In this document: one piece after another, positions 1 to 7,301 of the stretch
Position numbering within the stretch: the first letter of the stretch is position 1
Layout: every line of letters begins with the position of its first letter
Assembly: GCA_964471235.1 (NCBI GenBank)
Contig: CAYYGL010000174.1
Location: 1 to 10,526 of the forward strand
Reading direction: 5' to 3'
Origin: CAYYGL01 sp964471235
Lineage (GTDB): Bacteria > Calditrichota > Calditrichia > RBG-13-44-9 > J075
DNA: 10,526 nucleotides
Translations under genes and position numbers: made by a program
Notes under the pieces: model-generated
What the model was told of the DNA's origin: nothing
The model's input: the letters and a program-made list of their open reading frames with translations, nothing else
Databases searched by the model: none

Positions 1-904
1 GTTGACTGCCGGTCAGCAGCATGTAAAGCAGCAGCAGGATCATCACCACGATGTTGCGGGATTTAAAATTAATCGGAAAGAAGGAGAGCAGCACGGTAAA
101 GATGATTGCCACATACCCCACATGCAGCCCGCTGATTGCCAGGAGATGCATCACCCCGGCTTTTTGGAAATCTTCCACAATATCCGGAGAGAGGTTGTCT
201 CGCACTCCAAGGAGGAGCGCTTGTATAAAACCGGCGTAACGGGGTAAGAAATAGTTTTTGATTCGGTTGTTGAGGTTCTGGCGGAGTGGTGCTATCCATT
301 GATGTTCCGGAGAGAAGTGAATAGGTGGGAAAACGGAAACTTGCGCCGTGTCTGTAACCCGGCATTGGGCGACAATCCCCCGGAAAAGCAGGTAGCGCCG
401 GTAATTGAACTGCCCCGGGTTACGGGGAGGGGATAGAGAGTCAATTGTCACGTTGGTGAGTCGGAGCGCATCACCGGCATGAATGTGGCGCTGGAAAGTG
501 GGGGGAAAGTAAATCAGGATGTTTCCCTGAACCGACACTGTCAGGGTATCTCGTTGCAGGGAGTGGAGTTCAGCGGTTGCCCGGATTCGCTCTCCTTCCC
601 GCACCGAAGTGACGGTTATGGTCATCGTATCCACTTGTAAGGGCAGATGCTCCCGGAACGGTTGGCACAGAGTTTCCTGTTCCCAATCTCCGTAGCGGAT
701 CATCCCCATCAGGAAAAAAATTGCGATTAGCAAAATGTCTGTAAGCATGTTATGGGGGGAGGCTTTTTGCCAGAGAATGAATAAGGTGAGAGTGAAACCT
801 CCGAAGAGAATGAACAAGATAAGCAGTGGGAATGTGATGGCTTCCCTGAGAATGATTCCCACTGTAAATGCGAGTGTGATCGGTAGGAAAGGCGTCTTCA
901 CCAT
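1..904 (-). CDS. comEC: ComEC/Rec2-family DNA internalisation protein, N-terminal part (cut by window edge)
   Basis: ComEC forms the inner-membrane channel that carries single-stranded DNA into the cytoplasm during natural transformation. Reading the minus strand from the ATG at 904 gives 301 uninterrupted codons that run off the left edge. Three hydrophobic segments lie at about residues 7-20, 26-45 and 54-69. A soluble region at about 70-200 matches the DUF4131/OB-like domain and carries the family signature NPGQFNYRRYL at 162-172. The Competence domain then begins, with FQKAGVMHLLAISGLHVGYV ending near residue 264; the GLHVG core is at 259-263. Further hydrophobic stretches lie at about 264-278 and 284-298. 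The rest of the channel and any C-terminal metallo-beta-lactamase domain lie outside the window. The start is not certain: no strong ribosome-binding site precedes the ATG, and the frame stays open for 22 codons upstream, though without an ATG, GTG or TTG start. Family assignment is secure; actual competence cannot be judged from this fragment. Confidence 0.93.
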   Translation of the reverse strand, partial: MVKTPFLPITLAFTVGIILREAITFPLLILFILFGGFTLTLFILWQKASPHNMLTDILLIAIFFLMGMIRYGDWEQETLCQPFREHLPLQVDTMTITVTSVREGERIRATAELHSLQRDTLTVSVQGNILIYFPPTFQRHIHAGDALRLTNVTIDSLSPPRNPGQFNYRRYLLFRGIVAQCRVTDTAQVSVFPPIHFSPEHQWIAPLRQNLNNRIKNYFLPRYAGFIQALLLGVRDNLSPDIVEDFQKAGVMHLLAISGLHVGYVAIIFTVLLSFFPINFKSRNIVVMILLLLYMLLTGSQ

Positions 905-1053
905 GACAATTTGCTGTTTTCCAATAGATTCCGGGATACCAAAAAATTTTAACGGCTGCCGATCAAAAACTCAAGGGAAAACTTTTTTGGAAGATGGGAG
1001 GTGTGTAAAATTACCTGATATTTGAAAGGAAGGTTATGCTTTGGTAAATGGTT

Positions 1054-1107
1054 GTAAAGTGCGGAGTAAAGTCGAGAGCGCGGTGACAACTTCACCCCAC
1101 ACTTTAC
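1054..1107 (-). repeat. Long imperfect inverted repeat between comEC and the barrel gene
   Basis: The arms at 1054-1072 and 1089-1107 are 19 bases each and match at 16 positions, with a 16-base loop. All three mismatches are A/C oppositions on the plus strand, which become G-U pairs in minus-strand RNA. The stem is therefore continuous only in a minus-strand transcript. GGTT/AACC outside the arms can extend it past a 4-base bulge. It lies 17 bases past the stop of the DUF5723-like gene. No T-run follows in the direction of transcription, so it is not a classic intrinsic terminator. It could be a 3'-end stabiliser, a processing hairpin, or a copy of a dispersed palindromic repeat. The rest of 905-1123 shows nothing else recognisable. 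Confidence 0.6.
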
Positions 1108-1123
1108 GGTTAACCCAAAGGCC

Positions 1124-2407
1124 CTAAAAACGGAAGCGGGTGGTCATTGCTAATGTTAACCCCCGGGATGATCTGGCAGAAAATCCACCATGATTCACCA
1201 CGCCGACATCCACATACCAGAAGTGTAAATTTAACCCGCTGCCAAATGCAAAGGAGAACCCATCATTGCCACCCAGGGAGATGCCGCTGCGCAATGGTAA
1301 AAAAGGCAATAATGTAAACTCTGCCCCCATTGCAACACGAAGGGCTTTGTTCCCCCCCATTGAGTTTGATACCCCTTGCTCCATCTCTAAGGTAAGCAAA
1401 AGAGAACGGTTTGCCCGGTATGCTGCTCCCACATCTAACACCGTAGGCATCCGGGTGCTAAATGCATCGATGACGTAAGTGGTATCTTCGGAAACGGTCA
1501 GGCTGTCTGCAATGCCGTTCGTTGAGAGAGCAAGGCTGTCGGTATGGAATGCGTAGTGCCGCATTTCGGTTTGAGATTGCCAGCGGATATGACCCAGGGG
1601 ATTGAGTAGCGCCAGGCTGAAGGTGAATTGATTGGTCTTGTTTAGTACGATCCCCAAATCCATAGCCCAACCACTGCCGCCCCGGGCACTGCGGGCTTCG
1701 ATCTCCCCATCGAACTTGAGAAACGGATTGGTCATTTCGCCATTTTGTAACGTCCCCCGGGATTTCATCACTTCAAAATATCCTAACCCGGCAAGATATT
1801 TAGCTGTCACACCGATTGCCATCATATCAAACCAGCGGTTGTTTTGTAGCATAAACCGTTTGGCATAACCAGCCTGGATTGCCATGCCGCCCCAGCCGGC
1901 GGCGTCGGTGCTGGAAAAATCATATACCCTTCCCGGTTCATCATTCCCCAGGAAAGCCAGTTCGGCGATTTCCCGGGGTAAATTTACCCGACCGTTGCCG
2001 ATGCCGGTCAACGAGAGGCTGAAATTGGGCATATATACCGCCAGGGTATTTACCCGTGCTGCCAACCGCCCCTGTAATCCGGCGGTAGGAATGCTGTTTA
2101 GCAGGGTGGTTTTGTCATTACTGGTGAGCGTATCTCCGGTGGTGAAATATCGGTCATACAATCCCCGGTTAAAACTATTGTTGGTCACGCTCAGGTTGGC
2201 AGAGAAAATATTGAGTTCAAAATGTGCCCAGTGGGGTAATGCCAGAGTTGCCGGGTTTAATCCTACCTGCTCCAGCCCCACGGTCGCTGCGGAATTGCTA
2301 AACGCCATTCCCGTCCCCCGGGCATCAATCAATTGCTGGGAATATCCCCTTCCCAAGACAAGCAGGAGGGTTATCACTATCACCCCGATTTGATATGTTC
2401 TCATCAT
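1124..2407 (-). CDS. DUF5723/PorV-like outer-membrane beta-barrel protein
   Basis: The 427-residue product has a classical signal peptide: a hydrophobic core at residues 7-18 and probable cleavage after Ser23 (GYS/QQ). The mature protein opens with a LIDARGTGMAF segment, then a GLNPATLAL motif near residue 50. That NPA motif close to the N-terminus is typical of FCB-group PorV/PorQ/DUF5723-type barrels. The remainder alternates polar and hydrophobic residues, is rich in Gly, Asn and aromatics, and ends in RFRF; a terminal Phe is the usual recognition signal for the BAM barrel-assembly machinery. It is predicted to sit in the outer membrane. The start is supported by an AGAGGA ribosome-binding site about 6 bases upstream of the first of two tandem ATGs. 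It lies 48 bases downstream of the lipoprotein gene on the same strand, so the two are probably co-transcribed. The substrate or partner is unknown, and the exact family (DUF5723 or another PorV relative) is from recall, not a search. Confidence 0.85.
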   Translation of the reverse strand: MMRTYQIGVIVITLLLVLGRGYSQQLIDARGTGMAFSNSAATVGLEQVGLNPATLALPHWAHFELNIFSANLSVTNNSFNRGLYDRYFTTGDTLTSNDKTTLLNSIPTAGLQGRLAARVNTLAVYMPNFSLSLTGIGNGRVNLPREIAELAFLGNDEPGRVYDFSSTDAAGWGGMAIQAGYAKRFMLQNNRWFDMMAIGVTAKYLAGLGYFEVMKSRGTLQNGEMTNPFLKFDGEIEARSARGGSGWAMDLGIVLNKTNQFTFSLALLNPLGHIRWQSQTEMRHYAFHTDSLALSTNGIADSLTVSEDTTYVIDAFSTRMPTVLDVGAAYRANRSLLLTLEMEQGVSNSMGGNKALRVAMGAEFTLLPFLPLRSGISLGGNDGFSFAFGSGLNLHFWYVDVGVVNHGGFSARSSRGLTLAMTTRFRF

Positions 2408-2455
2408 TTCTAATCCTCTTCATTCAGTAACGGTTTAACATGGATTCCTATTCAT

Positions 2456-4612
2456 TTAATTCGTAACCACCAACATGACATTTGCTATCCCGGAGATTTG
2501 CACAAAATCCATTGCCCGAACGGTTACATCACCGTTGGTGTCGGCAATCCGTAATTCATAACCGATTCGCAGCGGCGGGTTTTTGAAAATCCGAAACTCT
2601 TCACGGGTTAAGGAGAGTTCAATGGAATTTTCGCTGGGTTGGGTCACAAACCCGGTAACCGGATCGGTTTGTGCGGGCTGAATGGTGATTTCTTTGGAAA
2701 ACTCCAGTTGGGAATTCATCCCTGTGGTATCGTAAATATCAGTGTGATAAGGGTCGGCGCTCACAATTATCCGGGCGCTCCCCCCCAACGGGGTAGCATT
2801 CATCAAATGAAGTTGTAAGGTCGCTTCCTGAAAATTCTTGTCATCGCTTTCCCGGATATCCTGGCTAATGTCTTTTGCCTGTAATTCCTGTACATCTCCC
2901 TTGATATATGCTTCTCCGTTGATGCGGAATTTCAGGGGAGTCGAAAAGGCGTAGTGCCCGGCAATACTGGCGGAATTGGAGATGTTTACGTTTCCGGAGG
3001 CGCTTATCCGACCGGAACTGCGAATGGTATTGGGCAGAATGTTCAGAAAATTTGCCACTTCCTCCCCCGATAAGGAGATTACGGTGATGCCGGGATTACC
3101 GGGCTGTCCGGGGGTGATGTCCTGGTTGGCAATTACCAATTGAGCGGAATCGGTGATGACCCCGTTTTCATCTTTATGATACCCGGTGATGAACAGGTCA
3201 GCGGACAGGTTCTCGATATAGACTTCATTGGATAGCGTCAGGGCTAAATCTACCTGGCTGAGACGGATGTTATCGGGGATGCTGTTATAATCCATGACGC
3301 TGTCTTTTTCGATGGGATCAATTTCGAAAGATTCTCCGGCTAAATACCCGGAGAAAGATTGAAAGAGGATGGAATCCACCTGCACATGAATGGAAACATA
3401 ATCGGTAGAGCGGATGTGCACCAGGTTTGACGTTGCTTCGGTGTAGGTCTGGTAATCCACTTCCAGGCTGTCAATAAAATCCTCTCCTTCCAGGGCATTG
3501 GCAATGCGCATGCCGTTTAAGGGAAGAGTATACTCGGTAGTACCACGCCCGGCGATTGAAACGCTGTCTAATAACGGTTCGTTCTGCGGCGTCAAAAAAT
3601 TTTGTATCCGAAACACCACCCTGGTGTTCAAATCGGTCTGGTTGGAAAAATTCAAACGGATATTCCCCTGCTCGATCACCGCTTCCCGAATGCGATTGTC
3701 ACTGTTTAAGTTGAACGAAAGGGTTTTGTTGACGTGCTGGGCATCCAGCACGGCGATGACCTCATCTGCCTCCATCTGATCCAACGTGACATTGATGCTT
3801 ACACCGGCATTATCCAGCAGGGAATCATTCAAAGTAAAAGTGGTTTGCTGGGCGATTGGCAGGACAAATTCCAGGTGCAGCGGGGCATACACCCATACAC
3901 CATTCCCCAGGGGAATGGTACTTACCGCTTGCTCCCCCGGGGCGATTGCCTGATCGAAAGTTACCTGGGCAACCTGGGTGTTGGTACTGTCGAATAAGGT
4001 GATTTGGGCACCATTCGGAAAGCTGGGATTGGGACCAATTGGGAAAGGCATGTTATTGGTAAACTGAACAATAATATTTCCCCGAGTGACATGAATCCCT
4101 ACAAAATCACCGGCATTTAATTCAACCGGCGGCGGAAAGAAGGTGGTGTCGGGCATGGTTATTGGAATGCTCCCCCCACCAGGGATTAAATTTCCCAAAT
4201 CCGGGTAAATCGTTCTCAGAGATACCAGCCCGGTGTTTAATTCATCCAGGTGATCCAGATGAAGGGTGTCCAGTTCAAAAGTCTGAACGGTATCGATGGC
4301 GTCAATAGCAAAATCACCGGCGGAAAGCTCCAGGGGGTCCATGTTCCCGTCAAAGGCTATGTAGATAGTGGAATCCCCTCCCTGGGTGACAATGGTGGAA
4401 TCATTGACAATTTCATCCCCAATGTTGAATGTCTCTTCAGATAAAGGAATATTCACAGGAACGGTCCAGGTGGGAAGTACCGGTTCTTTAAAGGAACAGC
4501 TAATACTGGTAAAAAGGAGAAACAGAACGGCAGGAATAACGCCGAATCGAACAATTCGTGTGGATGTTACAGAAGGCGTACGTGGCGCATTTGCAGAGTT
4601 TTTCATCATCAT
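2456..4612 (-). CDS. Probable secreted/outer-membrane lipoprotein, beta-rich, function unknown
   Basis: This 718-residue protein is not assignable to a named family with confidence. It has a basic N-region, a hydrophobic segment at about residues 23-37, and Cys39 in the context TSISC. This looks like a lipoprotein signal peptide, but the -3 residue is Ser rather than the usual Leu/Val/Ile, so lipidation is probable rather than certain. After Cys39 comes FKEPVLPTWTVPVNIPLSEE. An opening of this kind (Pro-rich, a W-V-P core, 'nIPLs') recurs, from memory, in uncharacterised FCB lipoproteins. The rest is rich in Asn, Asp, Thr, Ser and Ile with few Cys or Lys, consistent with stacked beta-sandwich modules. 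No catalytic motif, transmembrane helix or C-terminal sorting domain is visible. Three consecutive ATGs open the frame. The GGGAAG ribosome-binding site lies too close to the first, so Met2 or Met3 (4609 or 4606) is the likelier start. It is the first gene of a pair with the downstream barrel gene, suggesting that both act at the outer membrane. Confidence 0.85.
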   Translation of the reverse strand: MMMKNSANAPRTPSVTSTRIVRFGVIPAVLFLLFTSISCSFKEPVLPTWTVPVNIPLSEETFNIGDEIVNDSTIVTQGGDSTIYIAFDGNMDPLELSAGDFAIDAIDTVQTFELDTLHLDHLDELNTGLVSLRTIYPDLGNLIPGGGSIPITMPDTTFFPPPVELNAGDFVGIHVTRGNIIVQFTNNMPFPIGPNPSFPNGAQITLFDSTNTQVAQVTFDQAIAPGEQAVSTIPLGNGVWVYAPLHLEFVLPIAQQTTFTLNDSLLDNAGVSINVTLDQMEADEVIAVLDAQHVNKTLSFNLNSDNRIREAVIEQGNIRLNFSNQTDLNTRVVFRIQNFLTPQNEPLLDSVSIAGRGTTEYTLPLNGMRIANALEGEDFIDSLEVDYQTYTEATSNLVHIRSTDYVSIHVQVDSILFQSFSGYLAGESFEIDPIEKDSVMDYNSIPDNIRLSQVDLALTLSNEVYIENLSADLFITGYHKDENGVITDSAQLVIANQDITPGQPGNPGITVISLSGEEVANFLNILPNTIRSSGRISASGNVNISNSASIAGHYAFSTPLKFRINGEAYIKGDVQELQAKDISQDIRESDDKNFQEATLQLHLMNATPLGGSARIIVSADPYHTDIYDTTGMNSQLEFSKEITIQPAQTDPVTGFVTQPSENSIELSLTREEFRIFKNPPLRIGYELRIADTNGDVTVRAMDFVQISGIANVMLVVTN

Positions 4613-4644
4613 TCTTCCCTGAATTTGATGTTCATCCCTGAATT
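4612..4644 (-). repeat. 19-bp tandem duplication over the lipoprotein ribosome-binding site
   Basis: Two copies of a 14-base unit, plus-strand TTCnTCCCTGAATT, lie at 4612-4625 and 4631-4644 with a period of 19 and one mismatch. On the coding (minus) strand each carries an AATTCAGGGA core, so the Shine-Dalgarno-like AGGGA is duplicated. Only the gene-proximal copy is positioned to serve the start codons at 4606-4612. The duplication may be a replication slip without function. The rest of 4645-4749 shows no clear promoter boxes, although the promoter of the lipoprotein/barrel unit is expected there. Confidence 0.5.
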
Positions 4645-4749
4645 ATTTCAAACAACCACCCTACAATTGAGCAAAACAGGTGCCAGGAATTCCCTTCATT
4701 GGTAACGCAATGGTAAGTAGCATGTTTTTTAATGGATTAGTATTGGATG

Positions 4750-4817
4750 AAAAAAGAGGGTTTCCCCTGAGAAGGTGGTGTTGAAAAAGACAGCAGTGGA
4801 TGGTTTTTCAACAGGGG
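4750..4817 (-). terminator. Probable intrinsic terminator of the acyl-CoA synthetase gene
   Basis: Read on the minus strand, downstream of the synthetase stop, a perfect 10-bp inverted repeat (4804-4813 with 4779-4788, 15-base loop) comes first. It can be enclosed by an outer CCCCTG/CAGGGG pairing (4812-4817 with 4764-4769) that overlaps its last two base pairs. A small AGGG-GAAA-CCCT hairpin with a GNRA-type tetraloop (4757-4768) follows, one base before a run of six U (4750-4755). The last hairpin plus U-run is the textbook arrangement, though its stem is only 4 bp; the larger stem may assist. It would insulate the synthetase from the lipoprotein/barrel unit transcribed in the same direction. 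Confidence 0.5.
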
Positions 4818-4851
4818 AGGGGAAGGATAGATGATGCGTTGTAGAAAGGGA

Positions 4852-6963
4852 TCACCCCTCCTCCCCCAGCACAATCCGCGCATCTACCACCTTAGCTCCT
4901 TCCGCAGTTGCAGATAACATAATGGGGTTCATATCCAGTTCCTTGATTTCCGGAAAGTCCATTGCCAGTTGAGAGAGTCGTAGCAGATTCTCCACCAGTT
5001 TGTCCATGTTCACCGGCGCTTCTCCCCGAACGCCTTGTAGCAGCGGATACCCGCGCAGGGAGCGGATCATCTCCTCGGCGTCTTCATCGGTTATCGGAGC
5101 GATGCGGAAGGCAACATCCTGCAAGACTTCCACGTAAATTCCCCCCAGACCGAACATCAGCACCGGTCCGCATTTCGGGTCGCGGCTAATGCCCAGCACG
5201 CTTTCCCGGGCGTTGCGAATCATCTCCTGCACCACAAATCCTTCAATCTTTGCACCGGGGGATTTCTCTTTGATATTCTTGTGAATCTCCGCAAACGCAT
5301 TGCGAATGTCCTTACCGGTGCGCAAATCCACCTGCACACCGCCCACATCGGTTTTATGAATGATGTCCCCGGACATCACCTTTACCACCACCGGGTTGTT
5401 CAGGTGTTTGGCAAAAGTTACCGCCTCATCGGCATCCTGCACCAGCCGGTATTCCGCCAAGCGAAATCCGTAGGCTTTCAGCACCTGCTGCACTTCCCGA
5501 TTGTTCAGCATCGTACGACCCGCCCGGCGTGCTGCGGAAATAGCAGCGGCAGCCGACTCCCGATCCACCGGAAAGGTCACAATCTTTCCTTCCCGCCGTT
5601 CCCGGAACTCCCGGTAGTCATTCATGGCGGCAAGGGCGCGGGCAGCCGATTCCGGAAAACGGTACACCGGGATTTTATGCCGTTCCAATTCCTCTACCCC
5701 GCTGAGCACCCCTTCGTGCCCCATCAAGCAAGTGACCACTGTTTTCTGCGGGAATTGGCTGATCACCCGGGCAATGCGGTGCGCCACATCATAAGATTTG
5801 ACCAGAATGGGGGTCACAAAGATCACCATCACCGCATCGACCTGATCATCCTGAAGCAGGATTTCCAGGGCGGATTGGTAGTGGTCCTGGGTGGCGGTGG
5901 AGATCATATCTACCGGGTTGTTTACGCTGGCTTCCTCGGGCAGCATCTCCCGAAGCCGCTGCCTGGTCTGCTCGCTCAGTGCCGCCATTACCAGACCGTA
6001 GCCAATCAGGGCATCGGTGGCCAGGATGCCGGGACCGCCGGCGTTCGTGAGCACCGCCACCCGGTTGCCTGCCGGCAGGGGCTGGTTGGCGAATGCCATG
6101 CCCAGGGTAAACATCTCCTCGATAGCCGGCACCCGGATAACCCCGCATTGTTGGAGCAGGGTGTTAATGGCAACCTCGGAATCCGCCAGCGCACCGGTAT
6201 GGGAACTGGCAGCCCTTGCCCCGGCTTTTGTCTTACCGGCTTTCACCACAATCACCGGCTTCTGGCGCGTCACCCGGCGGGCGATCTTCAGGAAACGGCG
6301 CGGGTCCGCCAGATTTTCCAGGTACATCAAAATCAGGTCGGTATTCGGATCAGTGTAATAGTATTCCAAAAGGTCATTATCCGAGACATCTGCCTTGTTA
6401 CCCATGCTGGCAAAGAGGGAAATGCCCAATTGGAGGTGATTGGCTAATTCCAGAATCACCGCCCCCAGGGCGCCGCTCTGGGAGATAAACCCGATATTTC
6501 CCGGGTGGGGTGACGCCGGCGAAAAGGTGGCATCCAGACGGACATCCGGGGCGGTATTGAATACCCCCATGCAGTTCGGTCCCACCATACGCATGTTGTA
6601 TTGCTTCACTTGCTCCACCAGCCGCTGCTCTCGTTCCACACCATCGCCGCCAATCTCACGGAAACCGGCTGAGATTACAATCAACGCCTTTACCCCTTTC
6701 TCCCCGCATTGCTCCACCACTGCCGGAACCGCCTGCCTGGGCACAATCAAAATCGCCAAATCCACCGGCTCCGGTATCTCCGTCACCGATGGGTAACATT
6801 TATAGCCCTGGATAAATTCCGCTTTGGGATTCACCGGGAACAAAATGCCCTCAAAGCCCAGGCGGATCAGGTTGCTCATCACCTTATGCCCCAGGGTGCC
6901 TTCTCTTTTTGATGCGCCGATGATGGCGACAGTCCGCGGTCGAAATATGGCATCCAGATTCAT
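4852..6963 (-). CDS. Fused alpha/beta ADP-forming acyl-CoA synthetase (acetate--CoA ligase, ADP-forming type)
   Basis: The enzyme interconverts acyl-CoA + ADP + phosphate with free acid + ATP + CoA through phosphohistidine intermediates, in the cytoplasm. The 703 residues carry, in order: an N-terminal CoA-binding Rossmann domain (VAIIGAS near residues 12-18), the succinyl-CoA-ligase-like domain with SQSGALG and the GPNCMG motif before it, the second ligase domain with SSHTGALA (catalytic His255), and a C-terminal ATP-grasp module from about residue 480. The ATP-grasp module contains IIHKTDVGGV, where His536 is the expected beta-subunit phosphate-relay histidine, plus GLGGIYVEVLQD and ELDMNP. 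Both relay histidines are present and no acetyltransferase domain is attached, which favours a working synthetase over the related Pat-type protein acetyltransferases. An AGGAG-rich ribosome-binding site at 6967-6974 fits the ATG at 6963 (MNLDAIFRPR) rather than the in-frame ATG at 6981. It stands alone, divergent from icmF, so C4 acyl-CoA substrates are plausible but not shown by sequence. Confidence 0.93.
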   Translation of the reverse strand: MNLDAIFRPRTVAIIGASKREGTLGHKVMSNLIRLGFEGILFPVNPKAEFIQGYKCYPSVTEIPEPVDLAILIVPRQAVPAVVEQCGEKGVKALIVISAGFREIGGDGVEREQRLVEQVKQYNMRMVGPNCMGVFNTAPDVRLDATFSPASPHPGNIGFISQSGALGAVILELANHLQLGISLFASMGNKADVSDNDLLEYYYTDPNTDLILMYLENLADPRRFLKIARRVTRQKPVIVVKAGKTKAGARAASSHTGALADSEVAINTLLQQCGVIRVPAIEEMFTLGMAFANQPLPAGNRVAVLTNAGGPGILATDALIGYGLVMAALSEQTRQRLREMLPEEASVNNPVDMISTATQDHYQSALEILLQDDQVDAVMVIFVTPILVKSYDVAHRIARVISQFPQKTVVTCLMGHEGVLSGVEELERHKIPVYRFPESAARALAAMNDYREFRERREGKIVTFPVDRESAAAAISAARRAGRTMLNNREVQQVLKAYGFRLAEYRLVQDADEAVTFAKHLNNPVVVKVMSGDIIHKTDVGGVQVDLRTGKDIRNAFAEIHKNIKEKSPGAKIEGFVVQEMIRNARESVLGISRDPKCGPVLMFGLGGIYVEVLQDVAFRIAPITDEDAEEMIRSLRGYPLLQGVRGEAPVNMDKLVENLLRLSQLAMDFPEIKELDMNPIMLSATAEGAKVVDARIVLGEEG

Positions 6964-6966
6964 TTT

Positions 6967-6974
6967 CCTCTCCT
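6967..6974 (-). promoter_or_regulatory. Ribosome-binding site that fixes the synthetase start at 6963
   Basis: On the minus strand, AGGAGAGG ends three bases before the ATG at 6963, with its AGGAG core about 7 bases away, a good translation-initiation distance. The alternative in-frame ATG at 6981 lies upstream of this site and has no comparable sequence. The family's usual N-terminus (MNLDxIFxPRxVAxxGAS) also begins at 6963. Confidence 0.75.
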
Positions 6975-7301
6975 GTTCCATTGATAACGTCTATTATTTC
7001 ACTGTCTGAAATCAAACCCCTGAAGAACGGAGTCGTCATCCGTGGTACTCCGGGCGTATATGTAAGTTTGAATAATCTTATCACACATTGGTCGTTCCCC
7101 CCGGAGGCGCAAAGCGACGAACCAGGATGTTCATCGTAATTTTTGAAATCACATTACAGTTGCAATTTCCCGATAACCGTATTATCATTTTTAGGTTACC
7201 GAGACGATTGTTGTTATCGTAACCTCTTTTTAAATCTGCATGAGTTTAAGGAAGAAGTGATGCAGTTTGCAACAAGGAAACCAAAAGAGGAATGATTTTC
7301 C
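6975..7301 (+). promoter_or_regulatory. Divergent intergenic region and structured leader of icmF
   Basis: This gene-free stretch must hold the promoters of both the synthetase (leftward) and icmF (rightward), but I could not place -35/-10 boxes convincingly. It contains several inverted repeats. CGGAGT/ACTCCG pairs at 7028-7033/7047-7052. A bulged stem pairs 7089-7095 with 7117-7124 and encloses a CGC-AAA-GCG mini-hairpin at 7108-7116. A terminator-like hairpin is listed separately. The clustering suggests a structured 5' leader on icmF, or unrelated palindromic repeats. I looked for cobalamin-riboswitch hallmarks (a GCCACTG B12 box and neighbouring core) because icmF needs B12, and did not find them. 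Confidence 0.4.
7171..7231 (+). terminator. Terminator-like hairpin with a competing upstream arm, in the icmF leader
   Basis: AGGTTAC (7193-7199) pairs with GTAACCT (7219-7225), and an inner CGAT/ATCG stem (7205-7208/7216-7219) can form. C plus five T (7227-7231) follows on the plus strand, as in an intrinsic terminator facing icmF. Upstream, CGATAAC (7171-7177) is a perfect complement of GTTATCG (7213-7219), which overlaps the inner stem and abuts the terminator's 3' arm. Forming that pairing would disrupt the inner stem and compete with the outer one, or alternatively make a pseudoknot. This is the geometry of an attenuator, and it lies about 70 bases before the icmF start. No plus-strand gene ends just upstream that would need an ordinary terminator. 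There is no T-run on the minus strand, so it does not serve the leftward gene. Confidence 0.45.

Noticed and set aside
735..1025. A 96-codon plus-strand open frame over the start of comEC.
   Set aside because: It is antisense to the comEC membrane segments, which are continuous and recognisable on the other strand; the product is composition-driven.
4608..4636. An 8-codon upstream reading frame (MNIKFREE) whose stop overlaps the first ATG of the lipoprotein gene.
   Set aside because: Its only Shine-Dalgarno-like sequence abuts its ATG, too close for initiation, and it lies inside a tandem repeat, so it probably arises from the duplication.
4645..4749. Bacteroidetes-type promoter (TTTG ... 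TAnnTTTG) for the lipoprotein gene.
   Set aside because: A TTTTG and a GTTGTTTG occur, but the second box misses the TA and the spacing is off; the match is no better than expected in AT-rich DNA.
5281..6447. A 388-codon open frame on the plus strand, opposite the acyl-CoA synthetase gene.
   Set aside because: The protein is rich in His, Gln, Arg and Gly with no recognisable domain, and it lies wholly antisense to a conserved enzyme with full motifs. It is a by-product of codon bias in that gene.
7010..7301. Cobalamin riboswitch upstream of the B12-dependent mutase.
   Set aside because: It is expected on biological grounds, but neither the GCCACTG B12 box nor the neighbouring conserved core could be found on the plus strand. 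A covariance-model search would be decisive.
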